Source: Halichondria panicea (taxonomy: Eukaryota; Porifera; Demospongiae; Suberitida; Halichondriidae). From it: a stretch of DNA of 64,000 nucleotides. Shown here one piece after another: positions 47,860 to 60,665 of the stretch; position 1 is the stretch's first letter, and every line of letters begins with the position of its first letter. The notes below the pieces were generated by a model, which saw only the letters and a program-made list of their open reading frames with translations, was not told the DNA's origin and did no database searches. The stretch spans positions 1,679,502 to 1,743,501 of the forward strand of contig NC_087393.1 of NCBI RefSeq assembly GCF_963675165.1, given 5' to 3'. The translations under genes were made by a program, and so were the position numbers.

Positions 47860-49222
47860 TTAATTGTTCTTCTTGCCACTCTTGCTCAATTCTTTCACAG
47901 CCAAATCTGGGAAAAGAACATAATAATATTATTGATATAAACATACGTCAATTAATATGAATGTAACGCAAGTGTATCTGAAGTAACCTACATATTATTA
48001 CAGTGAGATGGACATACAATGGGCATGGTGTACACTAAAAATATTCAAGGACAGGTACGTAGTAGTTCCTGAGAGGCATTCGATTTAACAGCAGCCATCT
48101 ACATAATTATGCTGGGCTGGGCTTTCACAAAAAAGGTGGTTAATTTTTTAAAAATATCAAGCATACATTGAATAACACTCAGCAATCATGTACCTGGAGG
48201 TAGGGACTGCTTCAGTTTGTCTGCCTTTTCTTTGTCAGTAACCACCAGTGTGTAGAGGTACTTGGAGCATCGAACCTTGAACTTCACCTTGTCTTTAGTC
48301 TTCATAATTTTTACAGCTGTAACAAGCAAAGGCTTTAAATTGTTTTTATGAACAACCCTTCTTTTCAAGCGAGCTACTACATATACATTTTTACAGTAAA
48401 GCAAAAGACATAGTACACATCTAGTGAGATGACACATGACAGATGCACCTTAAATAGACTACATGGTGCAATATCGTATAGCGGGTATTATTTGGTGAAT
48501 GAGGCAATTGAACCATAATTGGCCGTTTTTACCACATGATCATGAAGTTAAATCGGAGACACTCGCCTAGGTTCGCCAAATGCACCAACTAAACTGCTAT
48601 ACGTTATCAATTATAAAAGCTCATATGCTCATACCGTAGTCGTTCTAATTATAGAACCACCCTAATACAAGCACCAATTATTTTTCTGTTCTACCATTTC
48701 GAAATGTTTATTATTTTTTTGTGGTGCTTTGCCATATAATAGAATGTACAACGTACATGGCACTGCATGCTTCCATGGCCTCAAAAAGTTCTTTAAAGCA
48801 GTAAACATGCAGAATGTCATTGCTTATACTTCGCTTATTAACCTTATACTACTATACTAGGCAGGGTAGGACCACAGCTAAGTAGATCTTGAGATTGAGA
48901 GGTCAGTTCTTCGAGCTAAATTTGAGCTTTGTTAAGCCACGCCTATTCAACTTTAGATCCATATTTATTTTACATCTCCAAATAAGCACCATTTCCAGTG
49001 CTATAATTTAGAATGATTACGTATGATTACGTACTCACATTTTGCATCCTTCCTTCTCGCTGTGATAAGGAAGTCCTTGATCTCTTCAATCTTCTTCGGC
49101 TGTACACACAAAACATTATTTCATGGTACTTAGAGATATCTTATGTAACGTAAAGGGTTGTATAATAAATGTACACAAGACTATTCTGAATATTTTTATG
49201 TAAATCTACTTCTTTTTACCAT
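47860..49222 (-). CDS. RPL38: Ribosomal protein L38 (eL38)
   Basis: Coding exons 49220-49222 (the ATG alone), 49039-49099, 48194-48316 and 47860-47906 give 77 aa. The protein begins [20 protein letters not shown] and contains [19 protein letters not shown] and [13 protein letters not shown], diagnostic of eL38 of the large ribosomal subunit. It is a few residues longer than the usual 70, with a KSGKKNN tail. The intron directly after the start codon is a common ribosomal-protein gene layout. A pyrimidine-rich 5' UTR exon lies upstream (49504-49531). Confidence 0.96.
48471..48607. mobile_element. Small MITE in an RPL38 intron
   Basis: The ATATCGTATAGCGGGTA left end and ACTGCTATACGTTAT right end form imperfect inverse termini of a 137-bp unit with TTTGGTGAAT and TTCGCCAAAT subterminal inverse motifs. 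Relics of the same family appear at 6427-6625 and perhaps near 15125-15190 and 56370-56420. Confidence 0.55.
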
Positions 49223-49503
49223 GGCTAAACAATGGGTCACGGTCGAATGGACGAGTCTGTGAAGTGAAAAAAGACAGAACTGACTGACTGACTGGCAAGC
49301 ACTATACAATGTGTACAACAAACGTACAGTACAAATAATTATACAGTTCAATAATTAGCCCTTAGCCAAGAGTTGATAATAAAAGTGCCTACTAACCAAA
49401 GTACATCAGTAACATGAGTTTGAGCAAAATCTTATTTACTATTAACATTGGAGAATGGATGCATAGGTACAGTGGATTACTGTAGATAAAATTACTAACT
49501 CAC

Positions 49504-49531
49504 CTTCAACCACGTGGTCCCAAAGAGAAAG
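49504..49531 (-). promoter_or_regulatory. Candidate RPL38 5' UTR exon with 5'TOP tract
   Basis: Minus-strand CCTTTCTCTTTGG at the left of a short exon ending TTGAAG before GTGAGT, with an acceptor (ACAG) at 49257 ahead of the ATG. A C followed by a pyrimidine run is the hallmark of TOP mRNAs that are translationally regulated through mTOR/LARP1. Confidence 0.55.
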
Positions 49532-50039
49532 GCTATTGCAATGCGCATGTGCAATATGATTTGCAAAGAGGGGCGTGGCACCCGTTGAAAAAACAACCAG
49601 CCCTGCCCACCTTTTGAGCAACAACACCCAAGCTGCACTGAAAACAGGACAAAACAAAGCCCTCTAGTACTATATAGTGGGATGATTCACCACTAATCAG
49701 GTAAGCACCACATTCAATAGCAACCCAATTATTGTAGCAGGTTGTGTTGTAGCTAGTTAGCTGTGCAGCCTGTAGTATCACCTTGCCTGTCGTCTAGCTA
49801 TAGTTCAGTAAATTAATACAAGTGCTTGTAGAGTATATAGCTGAGCTGTCTTACAAGTGTTTGTGCAGACAAGCTACTTTACTCTATAATTTATGTCCTG
49901 TGTCTGTAAGACTAGTTTTATTACAAGCAAGAGAAGATACAAATTCACGGGTGACTCAAAGTGAACACTGGTCATAGTTTTAGACACTATGAATCACATG
50001 TCCTTACACTATCTCCCTTCCTCCCGCCACACACACAGT
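49532..50039. other. Divergent spacer RPL38/formin
   Basis: Likely holds both promoters and a 5' UTR intron of the formin gene, since its first coding exon begins right after a CACACACAG acceptor. No recognisable core elements. Confidence 0.45.
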
Positions 50040-53000
50040 ATGGCCAGCTATGAAGATCACCCTATTCAAGTCCATGTACAAGATGTACCTTTTAGACGCT
50101 CCATGTCCACAAAGCAATGGACCACCTCCCCTCTTACAGCCCAATCTGCCCCCAGGCATCACAGGAAGTCCAAACGCCCTGAGAGCAGTCATCAGAGACT
50201 GGCAGCTGCTAGAGAAGACAACTTTAGGGAGCAGGAAATGAGGAGTAATGTAACAAGGGTGGGAGGTGAGTACATGGATGGTAACTTAGATGTCGACGAA
50301 CATGCCAATAATGTTTTTGCCAACGAATGTGTCTTAGCAGATGACACAATGAACGCAACAACCATGTCCAGTTGCTAAATACTAATTTTACACAGCTAGT
50401 AGATGGGTTTACTTTTTCAGGAGTCACTGGAATGCTGCCCAATCAGCAGTTTTCCTCAAGAGGAACGTCACCTGCTCTGACAAGTTCCCTTTCCCAAAGT
50501 TCTGTTCCTAGGCAATCCTCCAAGCTGCCGAGGGAGAGAGAGCATCTTAAACTGAAGCAAGCTGTTAGTGCACCTGGAAATGCAGAAGGTGGGAGATAAT
50601 ATTCAAATTATACAGCATGACACCCAAAACTTGCACGGAATCACGGCCTAGAATGCATTAGCAAAAAATGTTGGTATATAGAATTCAAATTTCCCTGTTT
50701 TTGACATTTTAGACCATTTTCATACACTTTGGTACTGGCTCTGTTTTAAGTGTATGTACATCCCATGAACCATTAACCTAGTAGGAGCTTGTGTGGCTAG
50801 TTGTAACTGTTTGTACTCACTTGCATCCATGGGATAAATGACCAGTCTGTGTCTATGGGATGCTTTCTCATACAGTACACTCATAGCTATAAATCTGTGC
50901 AGTATTTCATTTCCGAATACAGTCATCTTTTCTTTGCATGGTGCTGGCTCCTAGTACTATCCATGATGTTTGATGTATATATGTTTCTTACACTCTGTAT
51001 TTAATCAAGTCAATCTGGCAATGTGAGATACTTGTGTTTCCTCGCCACAGTTCTGCAATCAAACCAACCATTACCAAGTGATGATGTACTGAATGCTCTG
51101 TTCGACAGGCTAGTGGTAAGTTAATTGCTCCTTGTGTATTACAATACATACGTACAATACATCATACAATACATACAAGTATGACACATTGGGTTGCATA
51201 GTAATTGCTTAGTAACAGTATCCGTAGTCGCATGTGATGTCAGATGAAGATTGCTTTGGCTGCTAAACTCAATGCTTGTGCTGGTCCCTTTCACTGCTGA
51301 TGTGTGTATGGGTGTAGAGTCTTCCTTCTGAATACTGGCATACTTTTCTGCAATAATTTCATTAAGGATCTTTACCTAATTGCATTGACATTATTTTGCT
51401 CCAGTTAGTCAATTCATTTTGGATTTGTTTTTACTGTAGGAGAGGCTGCATCTCTCACCAGAGAAAGTTGCCGAAATCAACAAGAGAACTCCAGAGCAAA
51501 AATGGAGTCTCATATTAGCCCAGGTATGCAAATGCTCTTGCTAATAATAAATACATTACTAGAATGATTCACTTATGTGTGTACGTGTGTACGTATGTAC
51601 GTTGTAATTGACTTAAATTTCCCTGCAGCAAGAGCTTCAAGCTGGTATTGCCTGTGTCTTCTACATTGAGCAGTTAGTCAGGCATGCCCAGCCACAGCTC
51701 AAAGAAAAACACCCGAGGAAAAAACACCTTCAGAATCTCCAGCCTCTTGCAAAAGTGCTTAAGAACCTTGAAGTTGATTTGCGAACAAATCCAAACGATT
51801 CATGGGTGGAGGAGTTTGTTAATACTCCCAATCATGGCCATGTTGCACTGATTGATCTCATAAAAGACCTGGCTGATAACCCATACTCTGTGCCTCGCAA
51901 GAACCCAAAGAAGTATACAGTGCTGGAGAGAGAACCTGTGAGTGAAGATACATGTATAGCTAACTTTGGGTGCTCGTAACTTGAGTACTTTTTCGATCGA
52001 AATGTACATTCTATTCTCAAGAGTTTTGTTTAGCCTTGGTGAATGGGCTTATTTTGTAGTCAGCACAATAATTATGTACCTTAATTATGACTTGTTTCTT
52101 CCTATAATAGACGTATCTTTACATTGCTCTCTTGTGTCTGAAGGCTCTCACAAGCCACAGAGTAAGTCAATATCTCTGCATATGAACCCATTATAATACA
52201 CTTAGAGTAGCTGTCAAAGGAGCCTGAGTAACAGGTTACTAATAGGTTGAATGAAAATCTCTTGATATTGCTATTAACTCGATCATAATTATGCTACATT
52301 CGCTTTGTTATAGGAAGGGTTCAATGCAGTGTTGAAGTACGACCCGAGTCTGTGCGTGCTGGCATACTGTCTGAACAGTGAGAGCACTCGCACTAAGGTC
52401 CTTATTCTCAAGGTGAGATACATAGCACGAGGGATACTCTATAGCTGTATTTGGGTATATGCATGAGTGTTTGTAGGAAGTTGATAATGGTGCCTCTCTC
52501 TCGCAATCAGCAGCTTTAAATTTATTGTAGAATTCAACTGAGTCATCTTATATAATCGTTCTTTATTCCATCTCCCCAGATGATGGTGACATTCCTATTG
52601 GCCACAGGAGGGCACAAGAAAGTCATGCAGGCATTCGACTACCTCAGAGCCATCATGAAAGAAAGAACCAGGTTTCAGCTCCTCGTTTCCTCACTCGTAA
52701 ACGAACCTGTGGATCCAAACTTTCAGGTAAGAGACCAACTAGTTTGTTTTGTGTACCTTAAATGAAGCCATTGCAACAAAACAGTACGAGATTCACATAG
52801 AGAGATATGTTCAGATAGTATGGAGGAAGCTATATAATTATCTATCAAGCAGAATTAATTAATTTGATCAGTCGGTTAATTTCAAGTTTGTAGGGAGAAG
52901 GTGTATATCCAAGTTAGCAACTCTTGTACTGTTAATTGTTATTTGAGTGCGTTCGTTGCCATTGTCACTGTAGGCCGCTGCTCTGTGCTTCATCAACACT

Positions 53001-56000
53001 GTGGTTCAAACAACAAGAGGTCCCAATGCAAAGGTGTTTCATCAACACGAGTTTCTGGAGGCTGGTTTCAACACAGAGGAAGTGGAAAGAGTAAGATACA
53101 CAACGTTTAACTATGTACTGAGTACATGTATATGAGCAGGGTGATTGATTAGGATTAAGACAGGGCCAATTATCATTATTCAGAGTAACTGATGCATATG
53201 CCACCCCCTACACTCTACACACTCACAATGTACACCCCCACATCCCCTGATTGTGCTCTTATTGCCCCTCCCCCTCACACACTCCACATAGTCTCTCCAC
53301 GGGCGACAGGACGAGCGAGTACTTCACGAGCTGAAAGAGTGGGAGGGAAACTTCATCAGTGTCCAGCAGTTTATGGACGACCTGGCTGTCACTAAGGGCC
53401 GGGTCTGGAGTCTGCAGGAGAATGTACGTAGTTGTAGCTCACTAGAAATTTTCTTTTACTTAGACCCTGTCACTTCGATCAATTTATTTCTGTACGTACG
53501 TACGTATGTATGTGCTGGGTGATCGACTTTCATTCAGTTGTTTCCGTTTGTATAGTTGGAAGAGACACAGAGAACTCTTCACGAGGCCGATCTGGACCGC
53601 ACTGCACTCTACAATCAAACAAAGAAGGTGTTATTATATGTTACCCAGCAACATACGTATCTCTACAGCTATCCCTTAATTTGTCTAGTAATTATGATTC
53701 CACCACGTAACCATGCTCATGGTTTAATTCATGTTAGCTGCATGTCCCCATCAGCCCATAACTACACACACACACACACACACCACCTCTCCCCTCTGCA
53801 GCTGATAGACAAGTATGAGCACCAGCGAGAGAGGATAAGCTACCTCAATGAGAGCGTTAATGATCTCCTCTCAGTCAAACTGGAGAGAGACGAGTTGGCA
53901 ACAGAGAAGAAACAACTGGAGGAGGCCAACAAACGCTACCACGAGCACACCAGCGAACTACAGGAGAGGGTGGAGAAACTACTGGTAGGTCAAAACACAG
54001 CGCTCGATAATGTCGATGTCTGTATAGTTCTTGTTGTATGTATATATGTACATGAAAATATAAAAACATTTATTCAGATTAGAATTTTTACTAAGTTGAA
54101 GTTGTACGAATTTTAGTTGGTTGATTATTCTACGAGGTTGGATTTTCCTAACATATACAGGAAGAGAACAAGAACCTCCAGACGACTGAAGCCAAACTTA
54201 GTGACCTTCAGGAACAAGTGGAAGCTCTTAGCAAGTTCAAATATAAGGTGGAAGGAAAGTTTGATTCCACTCCACCACCCTCTGAGAGTGGGGAAGGGGT
54301 GGATACCGGAGCACCCCCCATGGCGACAAACATCCCTGCCCCGCCCCCTCTACCCCCCGTCATGGACCCTGATGGATCACTCATACCACCACCACCACCT
54401 GTACCATTTGGTAAGTGAGTGTGGTTAACAGAGTGTACTGTACATTACACTTCTGTATCGTGACATCTTCACCACAATCATGCATTTGCCCCACCCCACA
54501 GGAAGTGTACCCCCTCCCCCACTGATTGGTGGGGGCAGGCCTGGAGTGCCCCTCAAGAAGCCAGTGATACCCAACGTCCCTCTGCCCATGCTCAACTGGA
54601 TCCCAGTGAGGAATCCGGGACAAACCATCTTCAAGGTCAGGCGAAAATTTACGAGTCATGTGCTTATCCACAACATAATCTTGGGCCGTTGTCCCATCTA
54701 CGATTTGTATGTAGCAACTATGCTGACATCTTCACTTTGATTATTAGTACTGTCACCTCATGCAGGAACTAAATGACGAGGCTATTATTGAGTCGGTAGA
54801 TTTCTCCGAGTTTGAAACTCTCTTTCAGGTCAAGAGATTCAAGAAAAATGATGAAAAGTCCTCCAAAAGGAACAAGAGTAAGTACACACTGACTGTATAG
54901 CGTAGCCTATAATTATTTCTGACTCGCAATGTAACTATAAATTCACTTGAAATTGACAAACCTCACATGTGGTCTGCCAAATTTACGAGTAATTGTTTTG
55001 TTTGTTTACAGACAAGAAAAAACTCGCTGAAGAAGTGTCCCTCATTGATAGCCGAAGAGCAAGGAACTTGGGTGAGCCAATTATTAACTAATGTAACGTT
55101 GCCAAAAAGGCTTAACGTGGAACAATGTAAAATTTTCGAACTCCCCTCTACCTCTGTATACTAGCTAGTCATCACACATATGCAATCTCTATTACTGTAA
55201 CAGTAAGTGCTGGCCGCTGACCACATTCCATTTTCCCTGCTATAGTCATTGCCAAGCGGAGGATTGGGCATTCGGCTGTTGAGATCAGAGACTTTATCCT
55301 TCAAACAGACTTGGATGGACTGTCGGGAGAGTATTGTGAACTACTACTCAAGTTTATACCAACTGAAGATGAGGTACGTATCATTGTGTATCATCAGAGC
55401 CTGTAAATTATCTATTGATTCAGAAATTGATCCGTTCATTGTGCACTCTGATCTTTCTTGGCCTATATAATAATTATAGTAGTTCCAACATAGCTATTGT
55501 GAGAGATACGTTTGTTTGATTGATGTGCGCATGACAAACCATGATGTGTTTGTATTTTTCCTACAGCTCAAGGATCTTGCTAAGAGCGCCCAGCTCTATG
55601 ACAACTTCTCTGAGGCCGACCAGTTTATGTACCAGCTGGCCAAGATAGAAAGATACGAGGCACGGCTCAATTGCATGGCCTACATGGGCAATTTTGATGA
55701 GCTGCTCAGCTCCACTAAACCAGTAAGTTGGTCAGCTACTTCTGACAGTAGAGTGTACGTATGTTCAGTATTCCGAGCATTATATGAAGTGTTGTTGGGA
55801 TAGTTTCATGAAAATTGCCAGACTATCATTATTCTTCACGAACTATGTACTTTAAGCAGAAGATTGGCGGTTCTCTGCTAAATTATAATGTTCACCAAAA
55901 TAGCATTGTAAACTAAGTTATAATAACAAGAACTTATTCCACCTCTCTTACAGCTAATAGAGGGTGTGCTGTCTGCCTCTCTCTCCATCTTCCGCAGTAG

Positions 56001-58506
56001 CCGACTCAAGAAAGTATTTGAGGTATGCCATCAACATAGCTATACATGTGACAGTGCAGTGAGTGTGCTATGAAGTATCCCATGATTACTAATTATAGCT
56101 ATAACATGTGGTGTGTAGTGATAGATACTTACACACTGCTTGTGTGTAGTGATACTTACACACTGCTTATTGTTGCAGATCATCCTGGCATTTGGTAACT
56201 ACATGAACAGCAGTCGCAGAGGAGCAGTGTACGGATTCAAACTGGAGTCACTCGGCAGGGTATGGCTGACCTGCATTATTGTTGTTGTGAGATCAGCCTT
56301 AATAATTATTTATGGCAGTTTTGGCCAATGAGATAATCGAAACAAATCTTGTTGACAATCCCTATGTATAGGTTCACCAAATCGCCAAAATTGTGTTCTC
56401 ACCAAAACAGTTGTAATAGTACGGATATAGAATTATAAAGCCGTGTTCTTTTCAGACCAGTAGTTACGTTACTGTGTACTCAATACCCTCAGATTGCTGA
56501 CACTAAGTCAATGGATCGCAAACAGACTCTTCTACACTATATAGTGCATGTGGTGGAGATGGTGTACCCCAACGTACTGACCTTCTATGATGACCTCAGT
56601 GTGGACAAGGCCTGTCAAGGTAGGTCACGTGATAAGCGTACATGCTGTTGTATTGCTATTATACCACTCTAACTCCTAGTACGTACATGTACGTAGGTGC
56701 ATTAATTTTGGTGTGCGGGATTGACATCTTCTGTTTTTTTTTGGGTACACTATTCCATTCGCTCCATCATAATTATTATTATAATGCTGACATTGCAGTG
56801 CCTGTATTAATTTATGTACTTTCAAGCCAAGTTCATACGCACATAATTATGCTCTCCTGTGTAAAGTTTTGCGACCAGTTTTTGGGGTGCTAAAGGTTGC
56901 TAGTAAACTATTTTGCCGCAGATAATGCATGTGTAGACTTTTCTGTTTACTACACACGTACATAAGTTACTCATTGACCCCTCCCTCCCTCTCCAGTGTC
57001 AATGCAGCTGCTGAATGAGGATGTCGAGATACTTAAAAAGGGGCTGGAGGACGTCTCTGAGGAGAGGCAAAAGGAACCGAGCAACTTCATCATATTCATA
57101 TCCTTACCCTATTGAGAAATTCACGTACGGTAGTTGGCCATGGAGCATGTAATCATTGCCTGTAGCGTTCAATACATATGACTTGTATCCATTCAGACTT
57201 GTATTCTTTTGGGCTAAGGTAGTGATTAAATTCAGTATTCTACGAAGTTAGTGCTGTTACACTGTAATTCAAATCTCTACAAAACAAGTTGTATGATAAT
57301 AATACTCTACCGGTCAATATACTGAAGAACGAATGTTGAGTACATGTGTATATTATTCTTAATGGCTGCTCACAGCTATTTCAACCTTGCCAAAAGGAAG
57401 GTCGACCTTGTAGTGGAGACCTATGCCAAGATGGAAGATGCTTACAGAGAGGTGTGCCTCATGTTTGACGAGAGCCCCAAGCAGACTGACCCCTCCGACT
57501 TCTTCGGGATATTCGCCAACTTTATCAAAGAATGGAAGGTCAGTAGACTACTGGTACTCAATATTCAAATAATACAGTTAGACCATGTGCCTCGCTGGTA
57601 CTAGAAAATGCTGGATTGATTACTGCAACTATAGATTCAAAATAGCATATGTATATGTATAGCCTCGATCCCAGGCCGAGTTTTCGCTTTTATAACGGTT
57701 AGGCGAACAACTAGGCCTGGTACCAGTTGTCTGCGCATATAAAAGAAAAAACTTGGCCTGGGATCGAGGCTAGTATATGTAATATAACGTTTGTATTTTT
57801 ACTGCTGCTTCTAATTCCACAGAAAGCAGTCCAAGATAATCATGCTTCCAAACGGCGACGGAGGACAATGATTGACCTTCTTAAGAAGGATGACGATACC
57901 GAACCCAAAAATGCCCTAGCCAGCCTCGCATCCGAGGCTGCAGCAGAGGCAGCTGCTCGCTCCAAGAACATACGCAAAGGGGCGGAGCAACTTGATGAGA
58001 GGGACGAAGACGGTGTGACACGGCCTCTTTCTAGGGGTGAAGTTGTGCAAGATCTCGAGGCTGAAGCACACGATATACGGGAGAAAGGAATACATCATCT
58101 TAATCTACAGGAACGATTGCCATGGTTGAAAAAATCCCCGACTAAGGAGGACAGCAAAGAACAAGAGGATGACCAGCCAGAGCGAGCACTGTCACCTGAT
58201 TCCGGACTAGACCAACTCAGCCCTAAAGAGGGTTTTCTACTACACGATTCCACCCTCGAGGAAGATCGCAGTATAGCAAGCTCTGTACATAGTCTGCTAA
58301 TGAATGGATACCCTGAGGAAACACCTGAAGTGTACCTACCCCCTAAAGACTACCACACAGACAATGCATACCCTGAGGGATACGTAGATGAAGATGAGGT
58401 GATACCATCAAGAGACTACCCCACGAAAGGAGTGACTGGCTCACAGACCCAGCTGTTAGAAGAAAATGACTATTACTCCATGATGTCGAATGGACTCACT
58501 GCATGA
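50040..58506 (+). CDS. FMNL-type formin (diaphanous-related)
   Basis: 24 coding exons join in phase to 3720 nt (1239 aa), from 50040-50265 (MASYEDHP) to 57823-58506 (stop TGA). The protein nucleates and elongates unbranched actin filaments under Rho-family GTPases. A basic Ser-rich head (1-130) precedes a GBD/FH3 region (about 150-430: [26 protein letters not shown]). Coiled coil spans about 445-590, followed by a short FH1 (poly-Pro, 610-655). FH2 (about 660-1010) shows [25 protein letters not shown] and [19 protein letters not shown] 225-residue tail has [15 protein letters not shown], a possible DAD, and a long acidic Tyr-rich end. FH3 and FH2 start fit FMNL best; DAAM is second choice. 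One intron is AT-AC. An upstream coding exon cannot be excluded. Confidence 0.9.
57098..57373 (+). other. U12-type AT-AC intron in the formin gene
   Basis: The donor is ATATCCTTA (57098-57106), an exact U12 AT-AC donor. A branch motif TTCTTAAT lies at 57356-57363, 10-12 nt before the AC at 57372-57373. Splicing TTC to AGCTATTTC keeps frame and continues the FH2 helix. No GT-AG alternative keeps the frame before the in-frame TGA at about 57112. Confidence 0.85.
57660..57772. repeat. Hairpin repeat in a formin intron
   Basis: TAGCCTCGATCCCAGGCCGA and TTGGCCTGGGATCGAGGCTA are near-perfect inverse ends extending to about 35 bp, with a GGCCTGG repeat in the loop. Same family as 44176-44263. Confidence 0.8.
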
Positions 58507-58770
58507 TTTGTAACTACATGTAATCGTTTTATTTAAATTTCCATGCACCCTGTAAACCATATATTTACCATTTTATGTATATATACATGCAATAATTATT
58601 ATAGACTGGTTAACTCTTGATGTATATACTGTGTAATTATATGCTGGCCTGGTACAGTTAACGTTGCCATGCTGTTAATGTCAAGCCTCCTAGATTCTAT
58701 ATTATTATACGTAGAATTTAAATCAGGTGGTCAAAAAATTAAACTGTGTGACAATTTTGCACTGAACTAG

Positions 58771-60640
58771 CTAAGAAGGTTCATCAGCTGTATGCACTGT
58801 TCTGTCTCCTCTCTTCTCAATCGTCAGTGATGTGAAACTCTCCAACAGCTTCTGTACTTCCTCCACCTAAAGCAATAGGAAGAGATTATTAATACTCAAA
58901 GTAAGCTTTTCAGATACTTCACAAGTCTACCATTCATTTGGAAGGCTCAATTTTAACTGTACCACCAGGGTATTAAATATAAGATCGCTAAGATCGCCAC
59001 AGTTGTGCACAATTGCACACCTGATCAGTCGTTTCCGAGATACTGAGCTGTCCTGCTAGCCTGTCCAGTTCCTCCACTTCATCTTTATCGCTATGTGTAA
59101 CTGAGAGGTACTGATGCACCATCTCGACAATCTTCACCATCTCGGCTTTTCGGGATAGTGGCATACCACCCTCATCGTCACTCTTTCGGGCTAGTCTAAG
59201 ACGAGACTGGGCGAGGTGAAGGGGAGTCATACCTCGGGAGTCCACTGCATTTACATTGGTACCTGTAGGTATGGCGATATCTCAATGACGGTGTTCATGA
59301 TCTCACAAAACACTGTTTCATATAAATTTATATGAAAAGCAGTATACTAGATCTGAGAAATATATTTGTCTGTAACAGCTACAGTACAGAATGCACCCTT
59401 GAAACTTTTCGGATACAGGTCTTATCAAGTTAAACACAGCACAGCAATAATCACATAATGACTCGCTTTGATTATGCATGTAACTACACAACGTACCAGC
59501 TTTCAACAATGCCGTGACAACTCCTACATGATTTGTGCAGCAAGCTGGGGGGGGAATGAAAATACAAACTGTGCCTGACTAAGACAAAAATGTATCACAC
59601 ATAAACCAATTGAATTCGTACATTCAAATCTGTGATTCTATCGAGTACAGTATGAAATCCAAAAAAGTTCACCATTACATTAATTGTGTTACCTAGATGA
59701 AGAGGTGTGTTTCCAATGCAGTCTTTCTGATTGACAGATCCACCATACGAAATTAGGAGCTTTACTAAGGAGAGATAGACAAGCTTAACGGCCAAGCTCA
59801 ACAAATACACTTCTCACAAGAACACGAGGGACCTACAATGACACCTGTATTTATAGCCTGAGGCACACCTACCCATGTTAGCGTCTCCCCGGCAAGCAGC
59901 AAAATGGAGGGGTGTTCTTCCTTTATCGTCCGCTGTTTTCACATTAGCTCCTTTCTTAACAAGTTCCAGAACTATAAATAAAATACAAACAAGAGGCCTA
60001 TAATGATTAGCAATTGGGGGGCTGACCAGATTTAAGAGGCAGAGATGTAATAATTATACAGGCAGAAATGAAGCAACAACTACATGAGCTATGTACGTAC
60101 GTATACTGTTAGGGATCGATAAGAAATTTTGGGGATCGACATAGGTATAGCTATAGGTTCCTTACACATGAAGAACTACGTATAATATATGTATAATTAT
60201 ACACACAACCATTTTCATAGGATCCATCCGACGCCGCATGTCGTAGTTTCCTGGACGCTGAAAAAAAGAGGACCGTTAACAGTTATGTTCGCACATGTAT
60301 AACAACAACACACAATACCGCATTAATTACTATACTATAATAAAACTGTGTTTATGTACCCAAGTATTCTCTTCCCAGTAAGTCTTTTTTAGATCTTGAG
60401 CTACCCCTAGCCCCAGGGCTCTTGTTTTTCATCTTCCCAGCATGACTAGTTTGAGAACCACTGGGTTGCGAGCATTCCAGTGATTCTAGTCTCTTTAGTT
60501 CACCAATATCCTTACTCAGATGAAGGTAAGATTTGCTCATCTTTCTGCATCTTCGTTTTAATGCCGCCCTTGTTATTAACCTGCGGTGTTTTATCGAGGG
60601 CACAAAACAGCATAAAAATAACTTGAATATGGTACAAACA
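58771..60640 (-). CDS. ANKRD54: Ankyrin repeat protein, ANKRD54-like, 5' end uncertain
   Basis: Exons 60360-(about 60640), 60210-60257, 59873-59971, 59693-59764, 59497-59544, 59021-59262 and 58771-58866 (stop TAG) join in phase. Four ankyrin repeats are visible: VLELVKKGANVKTADDKG, TPLHFAACRGD, GNTPLHLACCTNHVGVVTAL and DSRGMTPLHLAQSRLRLA. The tail (AEMVKIVEMVHQYL, then VEEVQKLLESFTSL) matches the ANKRD54 C-terminus. HRRLITRAALKRR upstream resembles the basic segment before the repeats, a nuclear localisation region in vertebrates, where the protein shuttles LYN. The true start was not found; the first in-frame ATG gives MSKSYLHLS. The donor after exon 60210-60257 is GTTGTG, unusual. The gene is packed against the TTL-like stop codon. 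Confidence 0.8.
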
Positions 60641-60665
60641 CTAAAAAATAAAAACAAAAATCACA

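Noticed and set aside
57097-57112. Premature stop in the formin gene
   Set aside because: The TGA lies within the AT-AC intron; U12-type splicing removes it.
60641-60657. Start of the ANKRD54-like protein at 60657
   Set aside because: The codon is TTG within a T-rich acceptor-like tract, not an ATG.
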